64,000 nt of DNA from an uncultured Bacilli bacterium (GTDB taxonomy: Bacteria > Bacillota_I > Bacilli_A > RF39 > UBA660), in assembly GCA_934101595.1 (NCBI GenBank), contig CAKORR010000003.1:1-64000 (forward strand). The letters run 5' to 3'. Below the pieces are notes generated by a model. The model was not told where the DNA came from. It saw nothing but the letters and a program-made list of their open reading frames with translations, and ran no database searches. The translations under genes were made by a program, and so were the position numbers. Each line of letters begins with the position of its first letter. Position 1 is the stretch's first letter. Positions 32,399 through 41,029 of the stretch are shown here, piece after piece.

Positions 32399-33202
32399 TT
32401 GAAATACATTATATATATAATATTAGGCCTCATTCAAGGTATAACCGAACCTCTACCGGTTTCTAGTAGTGGCCATTTAAGTTTATTTATGAATATTTTT
32501 AATATTGGAAAGATAGATACTAGTTTCTTAATCATTTCAAACTTTGCTTCATTTTTAGCTATTTTATTTATTTTTAGAAAAGATATTATTAAACTCATAA
32601 AAGATTTTTTATTTTATATTTTAAAAAAAGATAATAAAATTTATAAACCAAGTTTTAAGTATGTAATGTGTATTATTATAGCAACCATTCCCATTTCTAT
32701 TAGTGGCTTATTATTTAAAAGTAAATTAGAAAATTTAACAAATCCCAAAATTTTAGCCATATCTTTTATGCTTACGGCCGTATTTTTATTTGTAGTAAAA
32801 AATATTAAGGGTGTAAAAAAAGATAATGATATAACTTATAAAGATGCACTTTTTATTGGATTTATTGAAATGTTTACTATTATTCCTGGCTTATCTAGAA
32901 GTGGGACTGTTTTAGTCGCATGTTTATTGCGAAATTTAAAGAAAGAAACCGCATTAAAATTTACATTCATGCTTTATTTTCCTGTAAGTATTGCGTCCTT
33001 TATTCTTGAAGTGTTTTTATTATTTAATAATGGCATAAGTAGGTTTCTTATTTTTCCTTATTTAATAGGATTTTTAGTTACGACAATTACCACCTATTAT
33101 TCTTATCTTTGGCTATCTAAAATAGTTAAAGATGGTAAATTAATTAAATTTTCCATTTATACTTTACTACTTGCCATTTTTATATTTATATATTTTCGAT
33201 AA
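32399..33202 (+). CDS. uppP: Undecaprenyl-diphosphatase
   Basis: An integral membrane phosphatase that recycles undecaprenyl pyrophosphate to the monophosphate carrier for wall and glycan synthesis. Both BacA/UppP motifs are present: GLIQGITEPLPVSSSGHLSL with the conserved Glu and SSSGH, and IIPGLSRSGTVL. Eight hydrophobic spans; about 267 residues, as usual. The start is uncertain: GTG 32390 lacks a ribosome binding site, whereas TTG 32399 has GGGTGAT 4-5 bases upstream, and a TATAAT at 32375-32380 would start the transcript near 32387. I therefore prefer TTG. The neighbour downstream is a CapA-like protein, and uppS lies at 48740. Confidence 0.9.
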   Translation: MKYIIYIILGLIQGITEPLPVSSSGHLSLFMNIFNIGKIDTSFLIISNFASFLAILFIFRKDIIKLIKDFLFYILKKDNKIYKPSFKYVMCIIIATIPISISGLLFKSKLENLTNPKILAISFMLTAVFLFVVKNIKGVKKDNDITYKDALFIGFIEMFTIIPGLSRSGTVLVACLLRNLKKETALKFTFMLYFPVSIASFILEVFLLFNNGISRFLIFPYLIGFLVTTITTYYSYLWLSKIVKDGKLIKFSIYTLLLAIFIFIYFR

Positions 33203-33250
33203 TTATTTACATAAAATTTTTTATAAGATATACTTAAATTAGGTGATATT

Positions 33251-34525
33251 ATGGTTGCTAGAAAAAAAAGGGTTAAAAAGAAAGTTTTATTTATTACACT
33301 TTTACTAATTCTATTTATTGGGGCTTCCATAGCCGGTGTTTCCATTTATAAAAACAAGAAGCCAGCTAAAAAGCCAGCCAAAGATACCCAAGGTGTAATA
33401 AAAAAAGAAGAAGAAAAAGAAAAAGTTTATACGGCTAAATTTATTGCCGCGGGTGATGCTCTTATTCATAATGCGGTACGTTATAGTGCCTTACAAAGTG
33501 ATGGAACATTCGACTTTAATAGTGAGTTTGACATGATAAGAGACATTATAAGTGGTTATGATATAAAATTTTATAATCAAGAGTCCATGATAAATGGTAA
33601 TGATTCTTCTTATCCTTCGGGAGGTGGCTTATATTTTAATACTCCAACAGCATATGGTACGGCTGCTTTAAACGCAGGATTCAATTTAGTTTCACTTGCT
33701 AATAATCATAGTATGGACACTGGTGTAAATGGAGTCTTAGGAAGTGTAAACTACTGGAAAAGTAAAGATGGTATAATTTTTGACGGTATGACTGATAGCG
33801 AGGAAATGCGTAACGATTATACAAGATTAATTGGAGAGGTTAATAATATTAAATATGGCTTTTTAGCATATACAACTTCAACAAATGGTAATCCAGTTCC
33901 CCAAAATAAATCATATCTTGTAAATACTTATAATGAAGAAAAAGTAAAAAAGGATATTGAGGCATTAAGAGATAAAGTTGATGTATTAATAGTTTCAATG
34001 CATTGGGGAATTGAATACATTCTTGAACCAAATGCTGAAGAAAAGAAAATCGCTAATTTCTTAGCTGATAATAATGTTGATATAGTAATTGGTAATCATG
34101 CTCATTGCATTCAGCCAATCGAAAAAATTAAAAATACAGTTGTTTATTATGCACTCGGAAATTTAATGAGTAATCAAGGTTATTTAACTAGCAAGTTTCC
34201 TAATAAATATGGTCAAAAAGTTACTATTGGTGCTCTAGGAAATTTGACTATAACCAAAAAAGTTAAAAAAACTGGAGAAACAGAGATTAATTTATCTGAC
34301 ATTGGAGCAGAACTCTTATATACTTACTCTACTACACCTGGAAGTAATTTAAGAAAAGATCGGGAATATATAACCATTCCATTTAGTAAAATGACCAATG
34401 AATATTTGACTATTACAACAAGCGAATATAAAAATAATTTACCAAAATTATATGAAGATTATAAAGCAGTATTGCAAAAGTATGATAGTACCATCAATGT
34501 TGCTCCACTAAATAAAGATATATAA
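33251..34525 (+). CDS. CapA-like metallophosphoesterase-fold surface protein
   Basis: 424 residues, with a basic head, a single anchor (about 12-33) and a Lys/Pro-rich linker, then the CapA/PgsA domain. FIAAGDALIHNAV opens it, followed by FYNQESMINGN, LVSLANNHSMDTGVNG (His-containing motif), LIVSMHWGIEY and VIGNHAHCIQPIEKI. CapA of Bacillus takes part in poly-gamma-glutamate capsule synthesis; many homologues without capBC neighbours are phosphoesterase-like proteins of unknown substrate, and no capBC is seen here. AGGTGATATT precedes the ATG. Confidence 0.85.
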   Translation: MVARKKRVKKKVLFITLLLILFIGASIAGVSIYKNKKPAKKPAKDTQGVIKKEEEKEKVYTAKFIAAGDALIHNAVRYSALQSDGTFDFNSEFDMIRDIISGYDIKFYNQESMINGNDSSYPSGGGLYFNTPTAYGTAALNAGFNLVSLANNHSMDTGVNGVLGSVNYWKSKDGIIFDGMTDSEEMRNDYTRLIGEVNNIKYGFLAYTTSTNGNPVPQNKSYLVNTYNEEKVKKDIEALRDKVDVLIVSMHWGIEYILEPNAEEKKIANFLADNNVDIVIGNHAHCIQPIEKIKNTVVYYALGNLMSNQGYLTSKFPNKYGQKVTIGALGNLTITKKVKKTGETEINLSDIGAELLYTYSTTPGSNLRKDREYITIPFSKMTNEYLTITTSEYKNNLPKLYEDYKAVLQKYDSTINVAPLNKDI

Positions 34526-34552
34526 AAAATGCTTTTTAAAAAGCATTTTTTT
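34524..34552. terminator. Bidirectional terminator between capA-like gene and truB
   Basis: AAAAATGCTTTTTAAAAAGCATTTTTTT; 10-bp stem with A and T runs on both strands. Confidence 0.8.
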
Positions 34553-35399
34553 ATATATTATTATCTATCATTATATATGGTTTTAATATATTATCCTTGG
34601 CATTAAATATAGCCAATTCTTTTCCTTTATAATATAAAATGACATATCCATCCTTAACTTTTTTTCTTAAATTTCCACCATTTTTAGCTATTTTTAATTC
34701 TTTATCAGCGAGATCTATTCTTGGAAAAGAAAATATATCTTGTAAATTTTTTAAAGTATATTTTCCTTTTTCTACATCATCTAAAGTATAACTATCAGAT
34801 ATAGAAAAATTACCCTGTTTAGTTCTTTCTAAATCAACCATTACTGCACAAGTATTAAGCTTATGAGCAATATCTCTAATTAAGCTTCTTATATATGTGC
34901 CTTTTTTTACGTTTACTTTAAACTTTAGTATACCATCTAGATAAGAAAGTACTTCAATTTGATATATTTCTATTTCTTGCTTAGGCAACTCTACAAATTC
35001 ATTACTACGAGCATAATCATATAATTTTTTGCCTCTAACTTTTTTGGCTGAGTAAAGAGGAACTTCTTGCATACTTTTACCCAAAAAGCTATTTAAGACA
35101 CTTTTCACTTCATTTAAATCAGGAATATAATCACATTCTTTTATAGTTTTTCCAGTAACATCAAGAGTATCCGTTTCATATCCAAATTTCATAGTCGCAA
35201 TATACTCTTTATTTAGAGCAGTTAAAAGATTTACTAATTTTGTGTATCTATTAATACAAATAACTAAAACACCGGTAGCTAAAGGATCTAGAGTACCGGT
35301 GTGTCCAATTCTTTTTGTATTTAAAATCTTATTAAGTTTGTTTACTACATCTCTACTAGTATAATCTTTTTCTTTATTAATTACTAATACGCCATTCAT
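34551..35399 (-). CDS. truB: tRNA pseudouridine-55 synthase
   Basis: Isomerises U55 in the T-loop of tRNAs. The protein (about 282 residues) has NGVLVINKEKDYTSRDVVNK, RIGHTGTLDPLATGVLVICI with the catalytic Asp, FGYETDTLDVTGK, YSAKKVRGKKLYDYAR and GTYIRSLIRDIAHKL. The open frame starts at 35432, but the conserved N-terminus begins at ATG 35399, which overlaps the stop of cdd (TAATG). Last gene of the long rimP-to-truB operon. Confidence 0.94.
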   Translation of the reverse strand: MNGVLVINKEKDYTSRDVVNKLNKILNTKRIGHTGTLDPLATGVLVICINRYTKLVNLLTALNKEYIATMKFGYETDTLDVTGKTIKECDYIPDLNEVKSVLNSFLGKSMQEVPLYSAKKVRGKKLYDYARSNEFVELPKQEIEIYQIEVLSYLDGILKFKVNVKKGTYIRSLIRDIAHKLNTCAVMVDLERTKQGNFSISDSYTLDDVEKGKYTLKNLQDIFSFPRIDLADKELKIAKNGGNLRKKVKDGYVILYYKGKELAIFNAKDNILKPYIMIDNNI

Positions 35400-35779
35400 T
35401 ATAAATCGTTCTCTGTAAATGGGTATGGACATAGTTCACTTACGCTATACTCTTTTACATCTGTTTCATTGTATAAATAAACTTTAGCATCTAAAGAAAA
35501 GAATTCAATAATTAATTGACGACATATAAAACAAGGCGTTGATAATTTATCCCCAGAAACCATAATAGATATACTTTTAAAGTCTCCTTTTTTATATCCC
35601 ATAGAAATTGCCGTTGTAATAGCATTACGTTCCGCACATATTGTTGCTCCATAAGAGGCATTTTCAACGTTTACACCCGGAATAATTTTATTATCATTAG
35701 TTTCTATGATTGCAGCAACCTTGAAATTGGAATAAGGAGCATAAGCATTATTTAACAAGCGTTTTAGTTTATCCCTCAT
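35399..35779 (-). CDS. cdd: Cytidine deaminase
   Basis: A 126-residue tetrameric zinc enzyme converting cytidine and deoxycytidine to uridine forms. AYAPYSNFKVAA, NVENASYGATICAERNAI (Cys ligand and catalytic Glu), and STPCFICRQLIIEF (the PCxxC zinc ligands) are intact. GGAGGAT precedes ATG 35779, inside the end of rbfA. Its position between rbfA and truB is unusual: these two genes are normally adjacent in Firmicutes, and cdd is more often next to era. It is probably co-transcribed with them. Confidence 0.95.
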   Translation of the reverse strand: MRDKLKRLLNNAYAPYSNFKVAAIIETNDNKIIPGVNVENASYGATICAERNAITTAISMGYKKGDFKSISIMVSGDKLSTPCFICRQLIIEFFSLDAKVYLYNETDVKEYSVSELCPYPFTENDL

Positions 35780-36125
35780 TTTTATCCTCCTTGTGGATTT
35801 CTTTTATAATCTTTTCGATTTTATTTCCATACTCAATAGATTCATCAAATATAAATCTTATTTCTGGAGTATGTCTAAGTTCAATTCTTTTGGAAACCTC
35901 TCCTCTAACATAATGAGAAGCCTCATTTAATTCTTTTTCGAGCTCATCCTTTGTTAAAGTAGATAAACTTGTAAAATAAACTTTAGCAAAACTTAGATCA
36001 TTTGTTACTTCACAGCCAGTTATAGTTATTGTTTTAAGTAATTCATCACTGGCCTCATTAGCAAGTATATCGCTAATTACTTCGACCATCATAGATGCAA
36101 TTCTTTTTGTTTTATAACTAGGCAT
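35769..36125 (-). CDS. rbfA: Ribosome-binding factor A
   Basis: A 118-residue KH-fold protein needed for late 30S maturation. It begins MPSYKTKRIASMMVEVISDIL and contains ITGCEVTNDLSFAKVYFTSL and RHTPEIRFIFDESIEYGNKIE, the RbfA consensus regions. The ATG overlaps the infB stop by one base (TAATG). The 3' end overlaps cdd by 11 bases. Confidence 0.93.
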   Translation of the reverse strand: MPSYKTKRIASMMVEVISDILANEASDELLKTITITGCEVTNDLSFAKVYFTSLSTLTKDELEKELNEASHYVRGEVSKRIELRHTPEIRFIFDESIEYGNKIEKIIKEIHKEDKNEG

Positions 36126-38233
36126 TATCTTTTTACCTCAACTAATTCGAAAGATTCAATAATATCTTTTTCTTTAATATCATTAAAATTAACTAACGTA
36201 ATTCCACATTCGAAGCCTTTTTTAACTTCTTTTACAGTATCTTTTTCCCTTTGAACACTAGCTATTTCAGTTTCACCAATAACAATTCCATCACGTATAA
36301 CACGACATTTACTGCCATTTTTTATAATACCATCTGTAACATAACTACCAGCAATATTACCGATTTTTGAGAATTTAAATATTTTTCTAATCTCAGCTGT
36401 GCCAAGAATTTTTTCTTCAAATTCAGGATCTAGCATACCCTTCATGGCTAATTCCATTTCTTCAACAACTTTATAAATAATAGTATATAATCTAATATCA
36501 ACACTATATTCTTTAGCCATTTCCTTAGTAATTGCACTTGGTGATACATTAAATCCTATAATGATTGCATTAGATGCATTTGCTAAGACAACATCAGATT
36601 CAGTAATTGTTCCAATGCCACTGCGAATTACCTTAACTCTTACATCTTCAACGGCAATTTTTTCTAATGCATTCTTAACTGCTTCTTCTGATCCTCTAAC
36701 ATCGGCTTTTAAAACAACATTAACTTCTTTTTGACCTTCATTAATCTTTGCAAATAAATCATCTAAAGAAACAATATCTTTTTTATATTTGCTTTCTTTA
36801 CTTTGATTTAAACGTTTTGCCGCTACGCTCTTAGCCTCTGCTTCAGTTTCGAAAGCCATAAATTTATCACCAGCAGATGGATTATCATTTAAACCTGTTA
36901 TCTCAACTGGAGTGGATGGTCCAGCCTCAACAATATTTTCGCCCAAATCATTTTTCATAGTTCTTACTCTTCCATGAGTTGTTCCAACTACAATTGGATC
37001 TCCTAATCTAAGAGTACCATTTAAAATTAATAAGCTTGCAATACCACCAATATTTTTATCAACTTTGGATTCAATTACAGAACCAATTGCATATCTATTT
37101 GGATTAGCTTTTAATTCATTTACTTCACTAATCGTTTGAATTGTCTCTAAAAGTAAATCAATTCCTTCGCCCGTTTTTGCTGAAATATTAATAAATGGAA
37201 TGTCACCGCCCCATGATTCAGGAGTAATATTAATTTCAGCCATTTCTGTATATACTCTTTCAATATTAGCATCTGGCATATCAATTTTATTTACAGCAAC
37301 AATTATTGGTACATTTGCGCTTAAAGCATGATCAACAGCTTCTTTTGTTTGAGGCATTACCCCATCATTAGCTGCTACTATAATAATAACTATATCAGTA
37401 ACACTTGCTCCTCTTGCCCTCATCTCTGTAAATGCCGCATGCCCTGGGGTATCAATAAATGTAATTTTGTCATCTTTATATTTTATTTGGTAAGCTCCTA
37501 TGTGTTGAGTTATCCCACCAAATTCTTTATCAACTACATGACTATTACGTATATAATCTAATAAGGTTGTTTTGCCATGATCAACATGCCCCATAATTGT
37601 TACGATTGGAGGCCTTTTAACCAAATCTTCTTCATTATCTATGACTTCAAATTCTTCGAAATTAGCAACATCTTGTGTTTCTTCTTTTTTCAAAGTCTTA
37701 TTATAATCTAAAACTACTATTTCAGCTGTTTCATAATCAATACTTTGATTTAGATTTAACATCATCCCTAAAGACATTAATTTTTTTATTATTTCAGCAC
37801 CATTTATATCTAGTGCCGCAGCTAAATCATTAACCGTCATATTTTCTTTATATAATACAATATCTTTTTTTACTTCATTTGATTTTAGCTTTTCTTTGTG
37901 CTTATACATTTCCTTCTTTAAATTTTTAAACTCTTTAGCACTATCTGATTTATTTTGCTTTTTTAATTTTTGCTTTTTAGTATGAGTATCCATGTGTTTT
38001 TCAATATTACCGCTTTCGATAATAGTTTCAACAACATCATCAATTTCATCTGCCTCATCAAATGTTACATCATCATCAGTACTAATAAGATTAATTGTAT
38101 TATCAAGTAAAATAATATCATCATCAGTTAAAACGTCAGTTGCATCTTTTACCTCAATACCTAACTCTTGGCATTTTTTTAATATTTCAGCTGGTGTTAA
38201 ATTCACATCAATCGCATATTCTTTAACAGTCAT
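36125..38233 (-). CDS. infB: Translation initiation factor IF-2
   Basis: 702 residues. Two short IF2-N modules (about 3-50 and 128-175) flank a lysine-rich linker, then the GTPase domain: GHVDHGKTTLLDYIR (G1, about 213), GGITQHIGAY (G2), DTPGHAAFTEMRARG (G3) and NKIDMPD (G4). The C2 fMet-tRNA domain ends around FECGITLVNFNDIKEKDIIE. The protein delivers initiator tRNA to the ribosome. The compact N-terminus is typical of small-genome Firmicutes. GGGTGAAAAT precedes the ATG. The gene lies between the ylxR-like gene and rbfA; no ylxQ (L7Ae-like) gene lies between ylxR and infB, as there is in Bacillus. Confidence 0.95.
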   Translation of the reverse strand: MTVKEYAIDVNLTPAEILKKCQELGIEVKDATDVLTDDDIILLDNTINLISTDDDVTFDEADEIDDVVETIIESGNIEKHMDTHTKKQKLKKQNKSDSAKEFKNLKKEMYKHKEKLKSNEVKKDIVLYKENMTVNDLAAALDINGAEIIKKLMSLGMMLNLNQSIDYETAEIVVLDYNKTLKKEETQDVANFEEFEVIDNEEDLVKRPPIVTIMGHVDHGKTTLLDYIRNSHVVDKEFGGITQHIGAYQIKYKDDKITFIDTPGHAAFTEMRARGASVTDIVIIIVAANDGVMPQTKEAVDHALSANVPIIVAVNKIDMPDANIERVYTEMAEINITPESWGGDIPFINISAKTGEGIDLLLETIQTISEVNELKANPNRYAIGSVIESKVDKNIGGIASLLILNGTLRLGDPIVVGTTHGRVRTMKNDLGENIVEAGPSTPVEITGLNDNPSAGDKFMAFETEAEAKSVAAKRLNQSKESKYKKDIVSLDDLFAKINEGQKEVNVVLKADVRGSEEAVKNALEKIAVEDVRVKVIRSGIGTITESDVVLANASNAIIIGFNVSPSAITKEMAKEYSVDIRLYTIIYKVVEEMELAMKGMLDPEFEEKILGTAEIRKIFKFSKIGNIAGSYVTDGIIKNGSKCRVIRDGIVIGETEIASVQREKDTVKEVKKGFECGITLVNFNDIKEKDIIESFELVEVKR

Positions 38234-38248
38234 ATTTTCACCCTTTCT

Positions 38249-38503
38249 TTATTGTAATATATTTTTTAAATTTTCATAAAACTCATCGGGAACTTCGATA
38301 TCCAAAGCTCTATCTAAAGCCTTAGATTTTTTTAGTTTCTCAATTATCGTTATATCTTTTTTTATATATGCCCCTTTACCATTTTTTTTGCCAGTTTCAT
38401 CAACTAAAATTTCTTTATCCGGAGTTCTAACAATCCTTAATAAATCACGCTTTTCAAGCTTTTCTTTGGTAACGATGCATGTTCTTAACGGAATCTTTTT
38501 CAT
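38249..38503 (-). CDS. ylxR: YlxR/RnpM-family RNA-binding protein
   Basis: 84 residues, DUF448. The start KKIPLRTCIVTKEKLEKRDL, then LLRIVRTPD, and the basic GKKNGKGAYIKKD loop form the conserved RNA-binding surface. In Bacillus this protein (renamed RnpM) modulates RNase P. GGAGGGCGC precedes ATG 38503. Position between nusA and infB is the standard one. Confidence 0.9.
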   Translation of the reverse strand: MKKIPLRTCIVTKEKLEKRDLLRIVRTPDKEILVDETGKKNGKGAYIKKDITIIEKLKKSKALDRALDIEVPDEFYENLKNILQ

Positions 38504-38517
38504 GCGCCCTCCAAGTT

Positions 38518-39630
38518 TTATTTATTTCCTTCTTCATTAATTTGTTTTAATGTTTTTACAGAAATCTTATATTTAGTAAGTTTGCTAGCTAACACAACAT
38601 TTGAGCCTTTTTTCCCAATAGCTAAGCTTAAATTATCATCACTTACAATTGCTAGCGCTTCTTTCTTTACTGGATCAGTAATACTTACAATCGCATCTTT
38701 AGCTGGGGAAAGAGCGTTCTTTATGAATTCTTCAGGAACTTCACTATATAGTACTAGATCTACTTTTTCACCATTTAATTCTTTTAAAATACTTCCTATT
38801 CTTGATCCACGTTCACCAATACATGCTCCGATTGGATCAATTTTTTCATTGTTTGAAAATACTGCAACTTTACTACGAACACCAGCTTCTCTAGCTACAG
38901 CATATAATTCAATTGTTCCATCTTGCAATTCTGGTATTTCAACTTCAAAAAGTCTTTTAACGAATCCATAATGTTTACGTGATAAAAGAATAACTGGTCC
39001 CTTAGGTCCATTTTCAACTTTTGTTATATAAACTCTAATATTAGAACCCATTTTAATTTCTTCACCAGGAATTATTTCTGATTTTGGAAGAATTCCTCTT
39101 GTTCTACCTAAATCGATATAATAATTACGAGCATCTTCCATAGCTACCAACCCAAGCATCATTTCAAATTCTTTATCTTGAAATTCATTAATAATACTTT
39201 CTTTTTCAGCTTCTCTAATTTTTTGAGTAACTACTTGTTTAGCGGTTGCGGCTGCTACTCTACCAAAATCTTCAGGAGTTACTTCTTTTTCAATTGTTTC
39301 TCCAACCTTTATTCCTGGAACCATTTCCTCAGCTTGTTCTAATATAATTTGAGCATCTGGATTTATTTTAGGAGGAATTTTAACAACATTTCCTTCCTCG
39401 TCTACTTCTTCTGTTCCAAAATCAACATCATCAACAACAATTAAATAAGAATATACTTTAATTTCACCAGTTTCTCTATTAATGTCTACTCTAACATTGG
39501 TCTTAGAATCAAAATTCTTTTTATAAGCCGTTTGAAGAGCTAATTCTAACGCTTCAAAAATGACATCTTTACTAATATTTTTTTCTTCAGCTAAATTATT
39601 TAAAGCTTTAATTAATTCTTTACTATTCAT
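38518..39630 (-). CDS. nusA: Transcription elongation/termination factor NusA
   Basis: 370 residues: N-terminal RNA polymerase-binding domain (MNSKELIKALNNLAEEKNIS, LELALQTAYKKNF), an S1 domain (about 135-200, YYIDLGRTRGILPKSE), and tandem KH domains (AREAGVRSKVAVFS, then GACIGERGSRIGSILKEL and LAIGKKGSNVVLASKLT). Length matches Firmicutes NusA, which lack the acidic C-terminal repeats of proteobacteria. AGAGGATAAT precedes the ATG, 1 base after the rimP stop region. Confidence 0.95.
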   Translation of the reverse strand: MNSKELIKALNNLAEEKNISKDVIFEALELALQTAYKKNFDSKTNVRVDINRETGEIKVYSYLIVVDDVDFGTEEVDEEGNVVKIPPKINPDAQIILEQAEEMVPGIKVGETIEKEVTPEDFGRVAAATAKQVVTQKIREAEKESIINEFQDKEFEMMLGLVAMEDARNYYIDLGRTRGILPKSEIIPGEEIKMGSNIRVYITKVENGPKGPVILLSRKHYGFVKRLFEVEIPELQDGTIELYAVAREAGVRSKVAVFSNNEKIDPIGACIGERGSRIGSILKELNGEKVDLVLYSEVPEEFIKNALSPAKDAIVSITDPVKKEALAIVSDDNLSLAIGKKGSNVVLASKLTKYKISVKTLKQINEEGNK

Positions 39631-39631
39631 A

Positions 39632-39877
39632 TTATCCTCTTTCCTTACTTATAACGTCCAAAATATAACTATCCTTAGTAGTTACTTCTTTATCCACTAT
39701 AGGATTTATTATGTGGGTTGCATCTACAATAGTATCTATATCAATACCATTTACCTTGTCTAATTCCACTGTTAGAAAGTTATATTTACCATTTTTCTTG
39801 TATGTTACACTACATACGATAATATTCTTATCTTTTAGTGCCTCTGCTATTTTTTCTTTTAAACTATCTAAATTCAT
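39632..39877 (-). CDS. rimP: Short RimP-like protein (N-terminal domain only)
   Basis: RimP is normally about 150 residues in two domains and helps assemble the 30S subunit. This frame is 81 residues: MNLDSLKEKIAEALKDKNII, VTYKKNGKYNFLTVELDKVN, GIDIDTIVDATHIINPIVD, and it ends at SYILDVISKERG, where RimP normally continues with the SSPG(L/I)ERPL hinge and an SH3-like C-terminal domain. The fold of the first domain and the position before nusA support the name. No remnant of the second domain can be read downstream, since nusA starts 2 bases later. Shortening therefore looks like loss of the domain and not a recent frameshift. AGGTGAGGT precedes the ATG. Confidence 0.75.
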   Translation of the reverse strand: MNLDSLKEKIAEALKDKNIIVCSVTYKKNGKYNFLTVELDKVNGIDIDTIVDATHIINPIVDKEVTTKDSYILDVISKERG

Positions 39878-39898
39878 ACCTCACCTCATTTAGTTAAT

Positions 39899-39926
39899 AA
39901 TAAAAGTGGGTTTTTGCCCACTTAAA
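39899..39926 (-). terminator. Stem-loop between ylbL-like gene and rimP
   Basis: On the minus strand AAGTGGGCAAAAACCCACTT, a strong stem, followed by TTTTATTATT, a weak T-tract. A TATAAT at 39946-39941 lies upstream of it, so the hairpin could be within the leader of the rimP operon (attenuator) or a terminator of the upstream gene. Confidence 0.55.
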
Positions 39927-39976
39927 TCTGTCATGAATACATTATATCATAATAAACACTTAAATAAAAGACTTTT

Positions 39977-40984
39977 TTAATCTAAGTTTTTTAATGCCTT
40001 TATAGTTCCTTCTAAAGTAGAAACTTTTATTACTTTTAACTTCTTATTTCCATTAAGAGCTTTAATCGCATCATCATAGTTTTCTTCCGGACATAAAAAT
40101 ACATCCGCATGTTTTTTTATAGCTCCTAAAACCTTATATTTAACTCCACCTATTTCTCCGACATTACCAGATGCATCTATAGTTCCAGTCCCAGCAATAA
40201 TTTTACCTTTTGTTATATCTTCTTTAGTTAATTTATTATAAATACTTAAAGCCATCATTAATCCTCCACTTGGACCTGATTCACTTTCTTTAGTTTTTAT
40301 CTTTACTTCTGGATTTGTCACATAATCATATGTTGTTATAACTGAGACACCTATTTTTAGTTCATTATCAACTTTAAATACTTTACTCGTTGTTAAAACT
40401 TCTTTTTTTCCTCTTTTAACTAAAATATTTAAAACATCATTTTCTTTATGAGAATTAATTATTTTTTTCATTTCCGCAAGACTTTTAATCTCAATATCAT
40501 CAATTGATATTATTTCATCATAATCTTTAATAGTAGTCTCTGCATCTTTAAGAACATATATTACATGATTATGATATCCTGTAATATCCAGCTTATGATC
40601 CGTTAATTTATAACTAGATATAATAGCATTATCTATAGATTCCTGAGTTTGAATCCGATCCTTTTTTAAAGTTTCTGAAACACTATCACCATCATAAGTT
40701 ACATTTTCACTTTTTTCTAAGTCCCAATTAGGCATAATATATGATAACAACACAAATGGTATTTTTCCTTTAAGCATCGAAACATAACACATACCTATTT
40801 TTCCTTTTGTTTCATAGCCATTCTTAACATTTATACGATTATTTAAATTAACTAGCCCACCTGGTTTATAAATAACAAAAGGAAGCTCTATTGAAAATAA
40901 AGCCACTAAAACAGCTATTATTATTAATTCCTTTAAATTATTCTTGATAAATTCTTTTATTTTTTCATATATATTAGTAAACAA
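39977..40984 (-). CDS. ylbL: YlbL/SepM-like PDZ and Lon-type serine protease
   Basis: About 336 residues: one N-terminal anchor (about 16-38, LIIIAVLVALFSIELPFVIY) followed by KPGGLVNL, a PDZ domain (DEIISIDDIEIKSLAEMKKI, about 155-200), and a Lon-type (S16) protease domain with the catalytic Ser in ESGPSGGLMMAL and Lys in GGVKYKVLGAI. YlbL-type enzymes cleave within the membrane or at the outer face, for example in competence-peptide processing (SepM). The frame runs to ATG 40996, but the -10 at 41006-41001 starts the transcript near 40994. TTG 40984 has GGTGA 5 bases upstream and is preferred. Confidence 0.85.
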   Translation of the reverse strand: MFTNIYEKIKEFIKNNLKELIIIAVLVALFSIELPFVIYKPGGLVNLNNRINVKNGYETKGKIGMCYVSMLKGKIPFVLLSYIMPNWDLEKSENVTYDGDSVSETLKKDRIQTQESIDNAIISSYKLTDHKLDITGYHNHVIYVLKDAETTIKDYDEIISIDDIEIKSLAEMKKIINSHKENDVLNILVKRGKKEVLTTSKVFKVDNELKIGVSVITTYDYVTNPEVKIKTKESESGPSGGLMMALSIYNKLTKEDITKGKIIAGTGTIDASGNVGEIGGVKYKVLGAIKKHADVFLCPEENYDDAIKALNGNKKLKVIKVSTLEGTIKALKNLD

Positions 40985-41000
40985 TATCATCACCATAACA

Positions 41001-41029
41001 ATTATAGCAAAAAATGGAGAGAATATGAA
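41001..41029 (-). promoter_or_regulatory. Promoter of the ylbL-like gene
   Basis: On the minus strand TTCATA (41029-41024), a 17-base spacer, and a perfect TATAAT (41006-41001). The -35 overlaps the start codon of the divergent ylbJ-like gene (41025). Confidence 0.55.

Noticed and set aside
38000..38110. Repeated TCATCATC-type codons in infB as a tandem repeat
   Set aside because: They encode the acidic Asp-rich linker of IF-2 and are codon composition, not a separate repeat.
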